From Kribbella capetownensis (GTDB lineage: Bacteria; Actinomycetota; Actinomycetes; Propionibacteriales; Kribbellaceae), in assembly GCF_004331485.1 (NCBI RefSeq), contig NZ_SJKD01000003.1:186001-250000 (forward strand): a DNA stretch of 64,000 nt, in the 5' to 3' direction. Shown in pieces: positions 9,254 to 18,679 of the stretch (its first letter is position 1; each line of letters opens with the position of its first letter). The position numbers and the translations under genes were made by a program. The notes under the pieces are model-generated. The model did no database searches and was not told the origin of the DNA. It saw only the letters and a list, made by a program, of their open reading frames with translations.

Positions 9254-11167
9254 GTGCGCGTGCATATCGCGATCGAGGTCGTGGCCCTCGTCGCCGTGGT
9301 CGCGGCCGGGGCCGCACTGGCCCGGCGGCTCGGGATCTCGGCTCCCCTGCTGCTGGTGGTCATCGGGATCGCCGCGTCGTACCTCCCGTTCGTGCCCCGG
9401 GTCGAACTCGAGCCCGAAGTCGTCCTGGTCGGTTTCCTCCCGCCGCTGCTGTACTCCGCGGCGATCAAGACCAGCCTGGTCGACTTCTCCCAGCACCGGC
9501 GCTCGATCGGACTCCTGTCGGTCGCACTGGTCGTGTTCACCGCCCTCGGCGTCGGCCTGGTCGCGTACTGGCTGCTCGGCGCCGTCGCGGAGTCCCAGGG
9601 CCACGAGCCGCTGCCGTTCTGGGCCGCCTTCGCGATCGGTGCGGTCGTGGCGCCGCCGGACGCCGTGGCAGCGACCGCGATCGCGAAACGAGTGGGTCTC
9701 CCCCGGCGCGTGGTCACGATCCTCGAGGGCGAGAGCCTGCTGAACGACGCGACCGCGCTGGTCTGTCTCCGGACGGCCATCGCGGCCGCTGTGGTCGCGC
9801 CGACCGTGCTGCACGTCAGCCTCGACTTCCTCCGCGCGGCCGGTGGTGGTGTCGCGATCGGCCTGCTCGTGGCGTTCGTGCTGGCCAAGGTCCGCCGCCG
9901 CTTCACCGACCCGGTGCTCGACACGACCCTCAGTCTGACCGCGCCGTTCATCGCCTACATCGCGGCCGAGAACCACTACGTGCACGCGTCCGGCGTTCTC
10001 GCCGTCGTCGTCACCGGGCTGCTGCTCGGCCACAAGGCGCCGATCATCCAGTCGGCCAAGTCGCGGATGTCGGAGCGCACCAACTGGCGGACGTTCCAGT
10101 TCCTGCTGGAGAACACGGTCTTCCTGCTGATCGGCCTGCAGACCCGGTGGATCCTGGACGACCTGTCCGAGAGTCCGCTGCCGGCCTGGCTGATCGCGGT
10201 GACGACGATCGCGGTGTACCTCGCCGTCGTACTGCTCCGGCCGATCTGGATCATCCCGACCACGATGCTGTCGCGGCGGGTCCTCGGTCCGTCGCGGCCC
10301 GGTCCGGTGTCCTGGGGGGCGCTGATCGTCGTCTCATGGGCGGGTATGCGCGGTGTGGTGACGCTTGCCGCGGTGTTCACGTTGCCGGAGGAGACGCCGG
10401 ACCGCGAGGTGCTGGTGTTCATCGCTCTGGCTGTCACCGCGGGCACTCTGCTCGTGCAGGGGTCGACGCTGCCGTGGGTGGTACGCAAGGTGCGGCTACC
10501 CGGGCCGGACCCGGCGGAGGATGCGCTGCAGGAGGCCGCCGTGCTGCAGGGAGCTCATCGTGCTGCGATCGAGAAGCTGGACGAGATCGCCGGGCCAGAG
10601 GATCCGCCGGAGGTGCTCAACGTCCTGCGTCAGCGGGGCGAGGCGCGGTCGCAGGCCGCGTGGGAGCGGCTCGGGCGTCCGGAGACCGAGTACGAGACTC
10701 CCAGCGAGGCGTATCGCCGGTTGCGGATCGCGATGCTGGGGGCTGAGCGGGAGCACATCCTGAAGGTCCGGGACGCCGGCCTGGTCGCCGACGAGGTGCT
10801 GCAGCGGGCGCAGATCGCACTCGACATCGAGGAGTCCGTCCTGGATCGCGATGAGGACGACGACGTCGGCGGCCAGTCCGAGGACCTGCGGATCAAGATG
10901 CCGCCGGGCGGCGCCTGCAAGCACCTCGAGCAGACGCCCCTGGTGCGGACCCCGAACACGCCGGACGGCTGTGAGGAGTGTCTGGCCGAGGGCATCACGT
11001 GGGTGCACCTGCGGCTCTGCCTAGGCTGTGGCCATGTCGGCTGCTGTGATTCGTCGGTGATGAAGCATGCGAGCAAGCACTATGAAGAGACCAAGCACCC
11101 GGTGATGCGCAGCTTCGAACCGGGTGAGAACTGGCGGTGGTGTTTCGTGGACGAGAAGCTCGGCTGA
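9254..11167 (+). CDS. CPA1-type Na+/H+ antiporter with C-terminal UBP zinc finger
   Basis: A 637-residue fusion. Residues 1 to about 415 form a membrane antiporter of the CPA1 family with about 12 helices; the ion-site phrase AVVAPPDAVAATAIAKR and the later EGESLLNDATALV are visible, so Na+(K+)/H+ exchange is likely. A helical cytoplasmic linker follows (about 415-548). The end, 549-637, is a UBP-type zinc finger with C555, H557, C573, C576, C589, C592, H594, C597, H605 and H609 as candidate ligands and the phrase LCLGCGHVGCCDSS. In eukaryotes this finger binds the ubiquitin C-terminus; here it may sense a C-terminal peptide or metal. Start is GTG at 9254 or GTG at 9260. It overlaps the HIT gene by one base. 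Confidence 0.9.
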   Translation: MRVHIAIEVVALVAVVAAGAALARRLGISAPLLLVVIGIAASYLPFVPRVELEPEVVLVGFLPPLLYSAAIKTSLVDFSQHRRSIGLLSVALVVFTALGVGLVAYWLLGAVAESQGHEPLPFWAAFAIGAVVAPPDAVAATAIAKRVGLPRRVVTILEGESLLNDATALVCLRTAIAAAVVAPTVLHVSLDFLRAAGGGVAIGLLVAFVLAKVRRRFTDPVLDTTLSLTAPFIAYIAAENHYVHASGVLAVVVTGLLLGHKAPIIQSAKSRMSERTNWRTFQFLLENTVFLLIGLQTRWILDDLSESPLPAWLIAVTTIAVYLAVVLLRPIWIIPTTMLSRRVLGPSRPGPVSWGALIVVSWAGMRGVVTLAAVFTLPEETPDREVLVFIALAVTAGTLLVQGSTLPWVVRKVRLPGPDPAEDALQEAAVLQGAHRAAIEKLDEIAGPEDPPEVLNVLRQRGEARSQAAWERLGRPETEYETPSEAYRRLRIAMLGAEREHILKVRDAGLVADEVLQRAQIALDIEESVLDRDEDDDVGGQSEDLRIKMPPGGACKHLEQTPLVRTPNTPDGCEECLAEGITWVHLRLCLGCGHVGCCDSSVMKHASKHYEETKHPVMRSFEPGENWRWCFVDEKLG

Positions 11168-11583
11168 TGGCGGACTGTCTGTTCTGCTCGATCATCGCCG
11201 GTACGACGCCGGCCCAGATCGTGCTGGAGACCCCGGAGATCGTCGGTTTCCTGGACATCCGGCCGGTCTTCAAGGGCCACACGCTGATCGTGCCGCGCGA
11301 GCATGTGCCGACCATGGTCGAGATGACCGACGAACTGCTGGTGCCGCTGTTCGGCACGGCCCGGTCGGTGGCTGCTGCCGTGCGTACGGCATTCGATGCG
11401 CAGGGGTCGTTCGTCGCGGTCAACAACGTGGTGTCGCAGTCCGTCCCCCACCTCCACGTCCACGTCGTGCCACGCACCAAGGGAGACGGCCTCCGCGGCT
11501 TCTTCTGGCCCCGCACCAAGTACGCCGACGACACCGAAGCCGCCGAGTACGCCGGAAAGCTCCGAGCTGCCCTAGCTGACTAG
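11167..11583 (+). CDS. HIT family nucleotide hydrolase/transferase
   Basis: A 138-residue cytosolic histidine-triad protein that probably hydrolyses AMP-lysine-type or dinucleotide substrates. The start motif CLFCSIIAGTTPA and the triad HLHVHV (H95, H97, H99) are intact. An in-frame upstream start at 11137 exists, but the ATG at 11167 gives the canonical HIT N-terminus and overlaps the antiporter stop as TGATG, so it is preferred. It is translationally coupled to the antiporter; any functional link is unproven. Downstream lies decayed DNA. Confidence 0.93.
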   Translation: MADCLFCSIIAGTTPAQIVLETPEIVGFLDIRPVFKGHTLIVPREHVPTMVEMTDELLVPLFGTARSVAAAVRTAFDAQGSFVAVNNVVSQSVPHLHVHVVPRTKGDGLRGFFWPRTKYADDTEAAEYAGKLRAALAD

Positions 11584-12147
11584 GTGTATCCGGTCAGGAG
11601 GTTGGTGCCAACCACGATCGCGCCGACCGGCATCACGGACCCGCGACGAGCCTGCTGAACCCGCAGGATGCGCGCGGGCCGCCCACCTCACACCCACGAC
11701 CTTGTGCACCGGCCAACCACCCGCCGCCAGCTGACATGGTCGACCCGAGCACAAGGTCGCAGCCCGCCCCGGTGACTACCCCGGCCGGATCACGGTCCGC
11801 ACCGGTGGCCGGCCGCCACGGGCGGACCCGCAGCACTCACCAACCATCCGCAGACCGAGGCCGCCGCGCTCACCTCAGGCCTGCAGGTCACCCGACAGAA
11901 ACGTTGATGAGTGCTGCACGTCCACACCACCCCCGCCACCATCACCCGGGATATCGTGCGCCTCCCCACCAGACGCGCTACATCGACCCAGTGATCCCAA
12001 CCGCAACCAACCCCCTGGCCGGGTACAAGTAGGACTGCTGGGGGGAGCCCGGATGACCGGGCTCACCCGACTCGGCGTGCTACGGGCGGGCGGTTGCCCA
12101 GGCGACCGTGTCGTCCGTGGCGGACGTGGCGGACGTGGCGGACGTGG
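11584..12147. other. Non-coding stretch with decayed coding traces
   Basis: About 560 bases without a credible intact gene. On the plus strand near 11748-11850 one frame reads KVAARPGDYPGRITVRTG and then loses frame, which has the look of a decayed transposase or integrase. On the minus strand a frame ending at 11581-11583 reads MPVGAIVVGTNLLTGYT and stops, possibly the tail of a lost protein. Neither piece has a start, ribosome site or family match I can name. The stretch continues into the phosphatase remnant at 12148, so the locus appears to be an eroding insertion or deletion site. Confidence 0.4.
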
Positions 12148-12149
12148 TT
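12117..12149. repeat. Tandem 9-bp repeat GTGGCGGAC
   Basis: Three head-to-tail copies of GTGGCGGAC at 12117-12143 followed by a partial copy GTGG. It lies at the decayed end of the phosphatase remnant and probably arose by slippage. Read in the open minus frame it would encode repeated Thr-Ser-Ala. Confidence 0.8.
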
Positions 12150-12391
12150 AGCGTCCGCGCGGTGAGTGGTCCCAGCCCTTGCTGATCCTGCCGCGCGAGG
12201 CGACGTACCCGTCCCAGGCGTCCATCGAGGTCCGGCCACGGGTCGCCGCTGGCGACGCCGAGGGTGAACGGGTCCTGCCGGACCGGCGTCGCGGCGGTAG
12301 TCGTCGGGGTGGTCAGGGTCGAGGTCAGGCCGGCCACAGCCGCAGTGGAAGCCAGACCGGCTTTCAGGACGGATCTACGGGAGGTCTCCAT
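12148..12391 (-). pseudogene. Remnant of a Tat-exported PhoD-type alkaline phosphatase
   Basis: The start ATG at 12389-12391 opens METSRRSVLKAGLASTAAV, a twin-arginine export signal. It is followed by DPFTLGVASGDPWPD, the N-terminal hallmark of PhoD-type phosphatase/phosphodiesterases. After that the original frame is lost: in another frame, 12148-12225 reads MDAWDGYVASRGRISKGWD and then stops, and this resembles a segment from far further along PhoD proteins. A functional PhoD has about 500 residues and several metal-binding motifs between these points, all missing here. A large internal deletion plus a frame change is the simplest reading. The frame from 12391 stays open to 12080 but the tail is low-complexity. 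Confidence 0.7.
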
Positions 12392-12450
12392 GCGCCGACC
12401 GTTCCCGCCGAGAGTGTGCGGCTGCTGACCTCCAGGTGACCATCGGGTGA

Positions 12451-13023
12451 CTAGGTACGCCGTTCGAAACGGCGATCCAGCCGCTTCTCCAACCGAGCCA
12501 ACGCTGCCTCGGCGGCGGCTCGCACCGCCGGATCGGGGTCGTCGACCAATTCCTGCAGCGGCTCCGCGTGCTCGGCCTCGCCGGCGGCGCCGATCGCCCG
12601 GGCGGCTGCGGCGCGGACCCGGGGAAGCTCGTGCGACAGGTCCGGGACGAGCGCGTCCGCCAGTTGACCCAGCTCGTGCTTCGCGGTGATGCGGGCGACA
12701 TGCTCACGAACGCGCCAGGCCGGATCTTCGACGGCGACGAGCAAAGCGTCGACGACGTCGTCGCGCCAGACGTAGAGGAAGACCCGAGCCGCCCAGACCC
12801 GGATCCAGTAGTAGTTCACCGGGTCGACCGGCTCCGACCAGCCGCCCGGGTTGGCGCTGCCCGTGATCGCCACCAGCTTCGGCAGGTCGGCGCCGTACGC
12901 GTCCTCCCCCGAGATCTCCCCGGTGAGGAACGCGATGCACCAGTCGATCACCGTGTCCTGCCCGTGCTCGGCACATGCGCGCAGCACGACCTCGCGCGGA
13001 TGGTCACGACCCTCGGCAGCCAT
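12451..13023 (-). CDS. HEAT-repeat protein
   Basis: A 190-residue protein. The first half, through PVDPVNYYWIRVWAARVFLYVW, leads into two or three HEAT-like helical repeats: DALLVAVEDPAWRVREHVARITAKHE, LPRVRAAAARAIGAAGE and DPDPAVRAAAEAALARLEKR. The C-terminus is strongly basic. HEAT arrays bind proteins or nucleic acids; no enzymatic motif is present and the partner is unknown. Start ATG at 13021-13023 is favoured over upstream in-frame codons because conserved-looking sequence begins there. It is divergent from the ECF sigma gene at 13105, with an 81-base shared promoter region. Confidence 0.75.
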   Translation of the reverse strand: MAAEGRDHPREVVLRACAEHGQDTVIDWCIAFLTGEISGEDAYGADLPKLVAITGSANPGGWSEPVDPVNYYWIRVWAARVFLYVWRDDVVDALLVAVEDPAWRVREHVARITAKHELGQLADALVPDLSHELPRVRAAAARAIGAAGEAEHAEPLQELVDDPDPAVRAAAEAALARLEKRLDRRFERRT

Positions 13024-13104
13024 ACCGTCAGTAAAGCCGCACCCGCCGACAAATTCTGGACGCCGACCTGTAACGACCCCCGCGGTCCCGGACATGGATC
13101 CGAT

Positions 13105-13704
13105 ATGACGAGTACGCCGAGTCCACCCCGAGCGGTGGCACTTCGTGCTGTTTCGGATCGTGAGCTCCGCTTCCGCGAGCTCTTCGAGAACAACTACCGG
13201 CACCTGCTCGGCTATGCGCTGCGACGCGTGGCTTCTCCCGACGACGCCGCCGATATCGTCGCGGACACGATGCTCGTGGCCTGGCGCCGGTTCGACGAAG
13301 TACCGGTCGACGGCACCGCGCGGCTGTACCTGTACGGCGTGGCGCGCCGCGTCCTCGCCAACCACCGGCGCGGCGAGATTCGGCGGGACCGGCTGGCCGA
13401 GCGGCTGCGCCTGCAACTGGCCGAAGCCACGCCGGACCAGACCAGCCTGGCCGACTCCACGGTCGCGATCCGGGAGGCGCTCGCCAAGCTCAGCGACAAC
13501 GATCGGGAGCTGCTCATGCTCACCGGCTGGGACGGTCTCGATCCGCGTGAGGCCGCGGTCGTGCTCGGTGTCCCGGCCCGCACCGTCCGGACCAGGTTGC
13601 ACCGGGCCCGGGTGAGATTGCGCCGGGTCGTCGGAGACGCTTTCACCGGTGACGGACACGTACGGGATGACCAGCACGCGCCAGCAGTTCAGGAGGAGCG
13701 ATGA
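13105..13704 (+). CDS. ECF-type RNA polymerase sigma factor
   Basis: A 199-residue sigma factor with only regions 2 and 4. Region 2 is at about residues 20-90 (FRELFENNYRHLLGYALRR then DIVADTMLVAWRRF). Region 4 is at about 128-180 (LSDNDRELLMLTGWDGLDPREAAVVLG followed by the recognition helix RTVRTRLHRARVRL). It directs RNA polymerase to a small regulon and is probably held by the membrane protein encoded immediately downstream, whose ATG overlaps its end. The start ATG at 13105 fits the normal N-terminus; longer in-frame starts would extend into the divergent gene. Confidence 0.92.
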   Translation: MTSTPSPPRAVALRAVSDRELRFRELFENNYRHLLGYALRRVASPDDAADIVADTMLVAWRRFDEVPVDGTARLYLYGVARRVLANHRRGEIRRDRLAERLRLQLAEATPDQTSLADSTVAIREALAKLSDNDRELLMLTGWDGLDPREAAVVLGVPARTVRTRLHRARVRLRRVVGDAFTGDGHVRDDQHAPAVQEER

Positions 13705-14753
13705 ACGACCACGAGCTCGACCGGCTGCTCGCGCGGGCCAACCCGTTCGGCGACGACTCGGTCCGGCGACTGCCGGCCGATGCCGCCGCGTCCGACCTGT
13801 TGGAGGAGATCGTGACCACCACCGCACCGACCCCCGAGCTGAGACCGAACCGCCGGCGACGCGTCATCGTCCTCGTCGCTGCAGCGGCTGCGATCGTCAT
13901 CGCGCTCACCGGTGTGTTCTTCCCGCGCGGCAACCCCGCCGCACCGACCTCGGCGTACGCCAACGAGGTCCGCGCCGTCGCGGAGGCGAACCAGCGCCTG
14001 CTCGTCGACGCGCCTGGCTGGAAGGTCAGCCGGGTCGACGAGTTCACCACCGACCTCGGCGAGATGACCTTTGCCAACGGCAACCAGCGCCTCGAGGTGT
14101 TCTGGCGGCCGGCGGACCAGTACCAGACGTACTTCGACGACCGGGCCCACGACAACGCGCACGAGCCGATCACACTGCTCGGGCAGAAGGGGACGATGTT
14201 CCGGTACACCGACACCGACTTCACCACGATCCTGCCCGCGAAGGGCAAGAACTTCCTCGAGATCCGCGGCGGCGCCGGCGACGAGACGGCGTACCGCGCG
14301 CTGGTGCGGAAGCTGAAGCCGGTCGGCGTCGACGAGTGGCTCGACGCCCTGCCCGCGTCCGCGGTCAAGCCGGCCGACAACAAGAAGACCGTCGACGCGA
14401 TGCTCGAGGGCCTGCCGACGCCCGACGGTTTCGATACCGCGAAGCTGTACCAGCAGACCGTCGGCGACCGGTACCAGGTCGGGGCACGGGTCACCGGAGC
14501 GGTCAGTTGCGCGTGGCTGGACCAGTGGACCGCGGCGAAGAAGTCCGGTGACCGGGCGAAGGTTGCCGAAGCAGTCGCCGCGATGAAGACCAGCCACGGC
14601 TGGCCGATCCTGAAGGAGATGGCCAAGGACGGGGCCTACCCGGACGTGATCTGGGAGTACGCCGACAGCATCGCGAAGGGCCAGGCGCCGGCAGGGCTGG
14701 CGAAGACCCCCGATGCGGAGCTCGGCTACGTGGATGGCCTCGGCTGCAAGTAG
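13701..14753 (+). CDS. Single-pass membrane protein, putative partner of the upstream ECF sigma factor
   Basis: A 350-residue protein starting MNDHELDRLLARANPFGDD, with a cytoplasmic segment to about residue 52, one membrane helix at about 53-72 after RPNRRRR, and a long external domain. The short N-terminus shaped around HELDRLLARANP is typical of actinobacterial proteins encoded after ECF sigma factors. No zinc anti-sigma motif (HxxxCxxC) is present. The external domain has no motif I recognise; it contains FGEMTF-like strands and a late Cys pair (C274, C349 approximately) that could form a disulfide. Overlap with the sigma gene (ATGA) implies coupling. The gene ends in a strong shared terminator. 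Anti-sigma function is inferred from position only. Confidence 0.75.
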   Translation: MNDHELDRLLARANPFGDDSVRRLPADAAASDLLEEIVTTTAPTPELRPNRRRRVIVLVAAAAAIVIALTGVFFPRGNPAAPTSAYANEVRAVAEANQRLLVDAPGWKVSRVDEFTTDLGEMTFANGNQRLEVFWRPADQYQTYFDDRAHDNAHEPITLLGQKGTMFRYTDTDFTTILPAKGKNFLEIRGGAGDETAYRALVRKLKPVGVDEWLDALPASAVKPADNKKTVDAMLEGLPTPDGFDTAKLYQQTVGDRYQVGARVTGAVSCAWLDQWTAAKKSGDRAKVAEAVAAMKTSHGWPILKEMAKDGAYPDVIWEYADSIAKGQAPAGLAKTPDAELGYVDGLGCK

Positions 14754-14763
14754 TCCACAGACG

Positions 14764-14805
14764 AGTACGGCGTACTCCGGTTGAGGGGCCGGGGTACGCC
14801 GTACT
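14764..14805. terminator. Bidirectional terminator between the ECF partner gene and acnA
   Basis: AGTACGGCGTAC at 14764 pairs with GTACGCCGTACT ending at 14805, with CCGG/CCGG extending the stem and a TTGAGGGG loop. It lies exactly between two convergent genes and would act in both directions. Confidence 0.85.
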
Positions 14806-14819
14806 TTCGTTGCTGCTTG

Positions 14820-17594
<2,775 letters not shown>

Positions 17595-17659
17595 CAGCCT
17601 GCTCCTCTATCCGGTCCTGTTCGCTGAACCCATCCTGCCGAGCACGCGGCCCGGCCGCG

Positions 17660-17679
17660 AGGTCAGGTTCCCCTAACCT
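17660..17679 (-). promoter_or_regulatory. Candidate IdeR/DtxR iron-box upstream of acnA
   Basis: On the minus strand the site reads AGGTTAGGGGAACCTGACCT, an imperfect palindrome. Counted against the mycobacterial IdeR consensus core AGGTTAGGCTAACCTAA, 14 of 17 positions agree. It lies 66-85 bases before the acnA start. Iron-dependent control of an iron-sulfur aconitase would make sense, but binding is inferred only. Confidence 0.5.
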
Positions 17680-17693
17680 CGCGCCACAAACTC

Positions 17694-17707
17694 TCTCGAC
17701 ATCAAGA
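17694..17707 (-). promoter_or_regulatory. Second palindrome in the acnA promoter region
   Basis: TCTTGATGTCGAGA on the minus strand is an imperfect 14-bp palindrome, and a related half (CTCGATGTCG) occurs just further upstream at 17711-17720. Together these form a possible dimeric repressor operator, distinct from the iron-box. The regulator is unknown. Confidence 0.35.
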
Positions 17708-17736
17708 TACACGACATCGAGCCAACTTTCCCGCCG

Positions 17737-18669
17737 TCAGGAAACCTGTGGAAGAACTTCCGCCGCGATCAGGTCGAGGTGGTCGAGGTCCTGGAGGTCC
17801 ATGATCTGGACGTACTGGCGCTGGGATCCGACGGCGGCGTACTGGCTGAGCCGGTCGACGACCTCGGCGGGGGTGCCGGCGATCGAGTTCTGCCTCAGGT
17901 CGTCGACGTCGCGGCCGATCGCGTCGGCGCGCTGCTTGACCTCCGCGTCGTCCTTGCCGACGACAACGGTGTGTGCGGTGGACAGAGCGAGGGTCTTCGG
18001 GTCGCGGCCGATCGCATCGCAGGCGGCCTGGACGCGCCGGAACAGAGTGTCGGTGAGCTCGACGGTGCGGAACCCGGCGTTGAACTCACTCGCGAACTGC
18101 GCCGCGAGAGCCGGCGTACGCTTCTTGCCCGCGCCGCCGACGATAACCGGCGGGTGCGGCTGCTGGACCGGCTTCGGCAGCGCCGGCGAGTCGGTCAGCT
18201 GGTAGTGCTTGCCGGCGAAGTCGTACTTCTCCCCCACCGGTGTGTCCCACAGGCCGGTGATCAGCTCGAGCTGCTCGGTCAGCAGGTCGAAGCGGCCGGG
18301 GGTGTCCGGGAAGTCCATTCCGTACGCCTTGTGCTCGGCCTCGTACCAGCCGGCCCCGAGGCCCAGCTCGGCGCGGCCGCCGCTCATCTGGTCGACCTGG
18401 GCGACCGTGATCGCGAGCACGCCCGGGTTGCGGTACGTCGCCGAACTGACGAGCGTGCCGAGCTTGATCCGCTGCGTCTCACGGGCCAGGCCGGCCAGCG
18501 TGATCCATGCGTCGGTCGGTCCGGGCAGGCCGTCGTGATCGCCCATCGCCAGGTAGTGGTCGGACCGGAAGAACGCGTCGAACCCGTTCTCCTCGGTCTT
18601 GCGTGCCACCGCGAGCAGATCGTCGTACGAGGCACCTTGCTGGGGTTCGGTGAAGATTCTGAGAAGCAT
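17737..18669 (-). CDS. LLM-class F420-dependent oxidoreductase
   Basis: A 310-residue TIM-barrel protein of the luciferase-like monooxygenase class. The N-terminal barrel has FRSDHYLAMGDHDGLPGPTDAW and RIKLGTLVSSATYRNP; the cofactor-site phrase LGLGAGWYEAEHKAYGMDFP follows, and PPVIVGGAGKKRTP lies in the second half. In actinobacteria this subgroup typically uses coenzyme F420 rather than FMN; the substrate cannot be deduced. Start ATG at 18667-18669 gives MLLRIFTEPQQGASY. It lies 10 bases after the stop of the large protein gene at 18680 and is probably co-transcribed with it, but not obviously related in function. Confidence 0.88.
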   Translation of the reverse strand: MLLRIFTEPQQGASYDDLLAVARKTEENGFDAFFRSDHYLAMGDHDGLPGPTDAWITLAGLARETQRIKLGTLVSSATYRNPGVLAITVAQVDQMSGGRAELGLGAGWYEAEHKAYGMDFPDTPGRFDLLTEQLELITGLWDTPVGEKYDFAGKHYQLTDSPALPKPVQQPHPPVIVGGAGKKRTPALAAQFASEFNAGFRTVELTDTLFRRVQAACDAIGRDPKTLALSTAHTVVVGKDDAEVKQRADAIGRDVDDLRQNSIAGTPAEVVDRLSQYAAVGSQRQYVQIMDLQDLDHLDLIAAEVLPQVS

Positions 18670-18679
18670 GGCGCCAACG

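Noticed and set aside
12117..12149. CRISPR-like repeats
   Set aside because: The 9-bp units are directly adjacent with no spacers.
12080..12391. A full-length 103-residue protein at this locus
   Set aside because: After the PhoD N-terminus the frame becomes low-complexity while the PhoD-like continuation lies in another frame, so it is a remnant.
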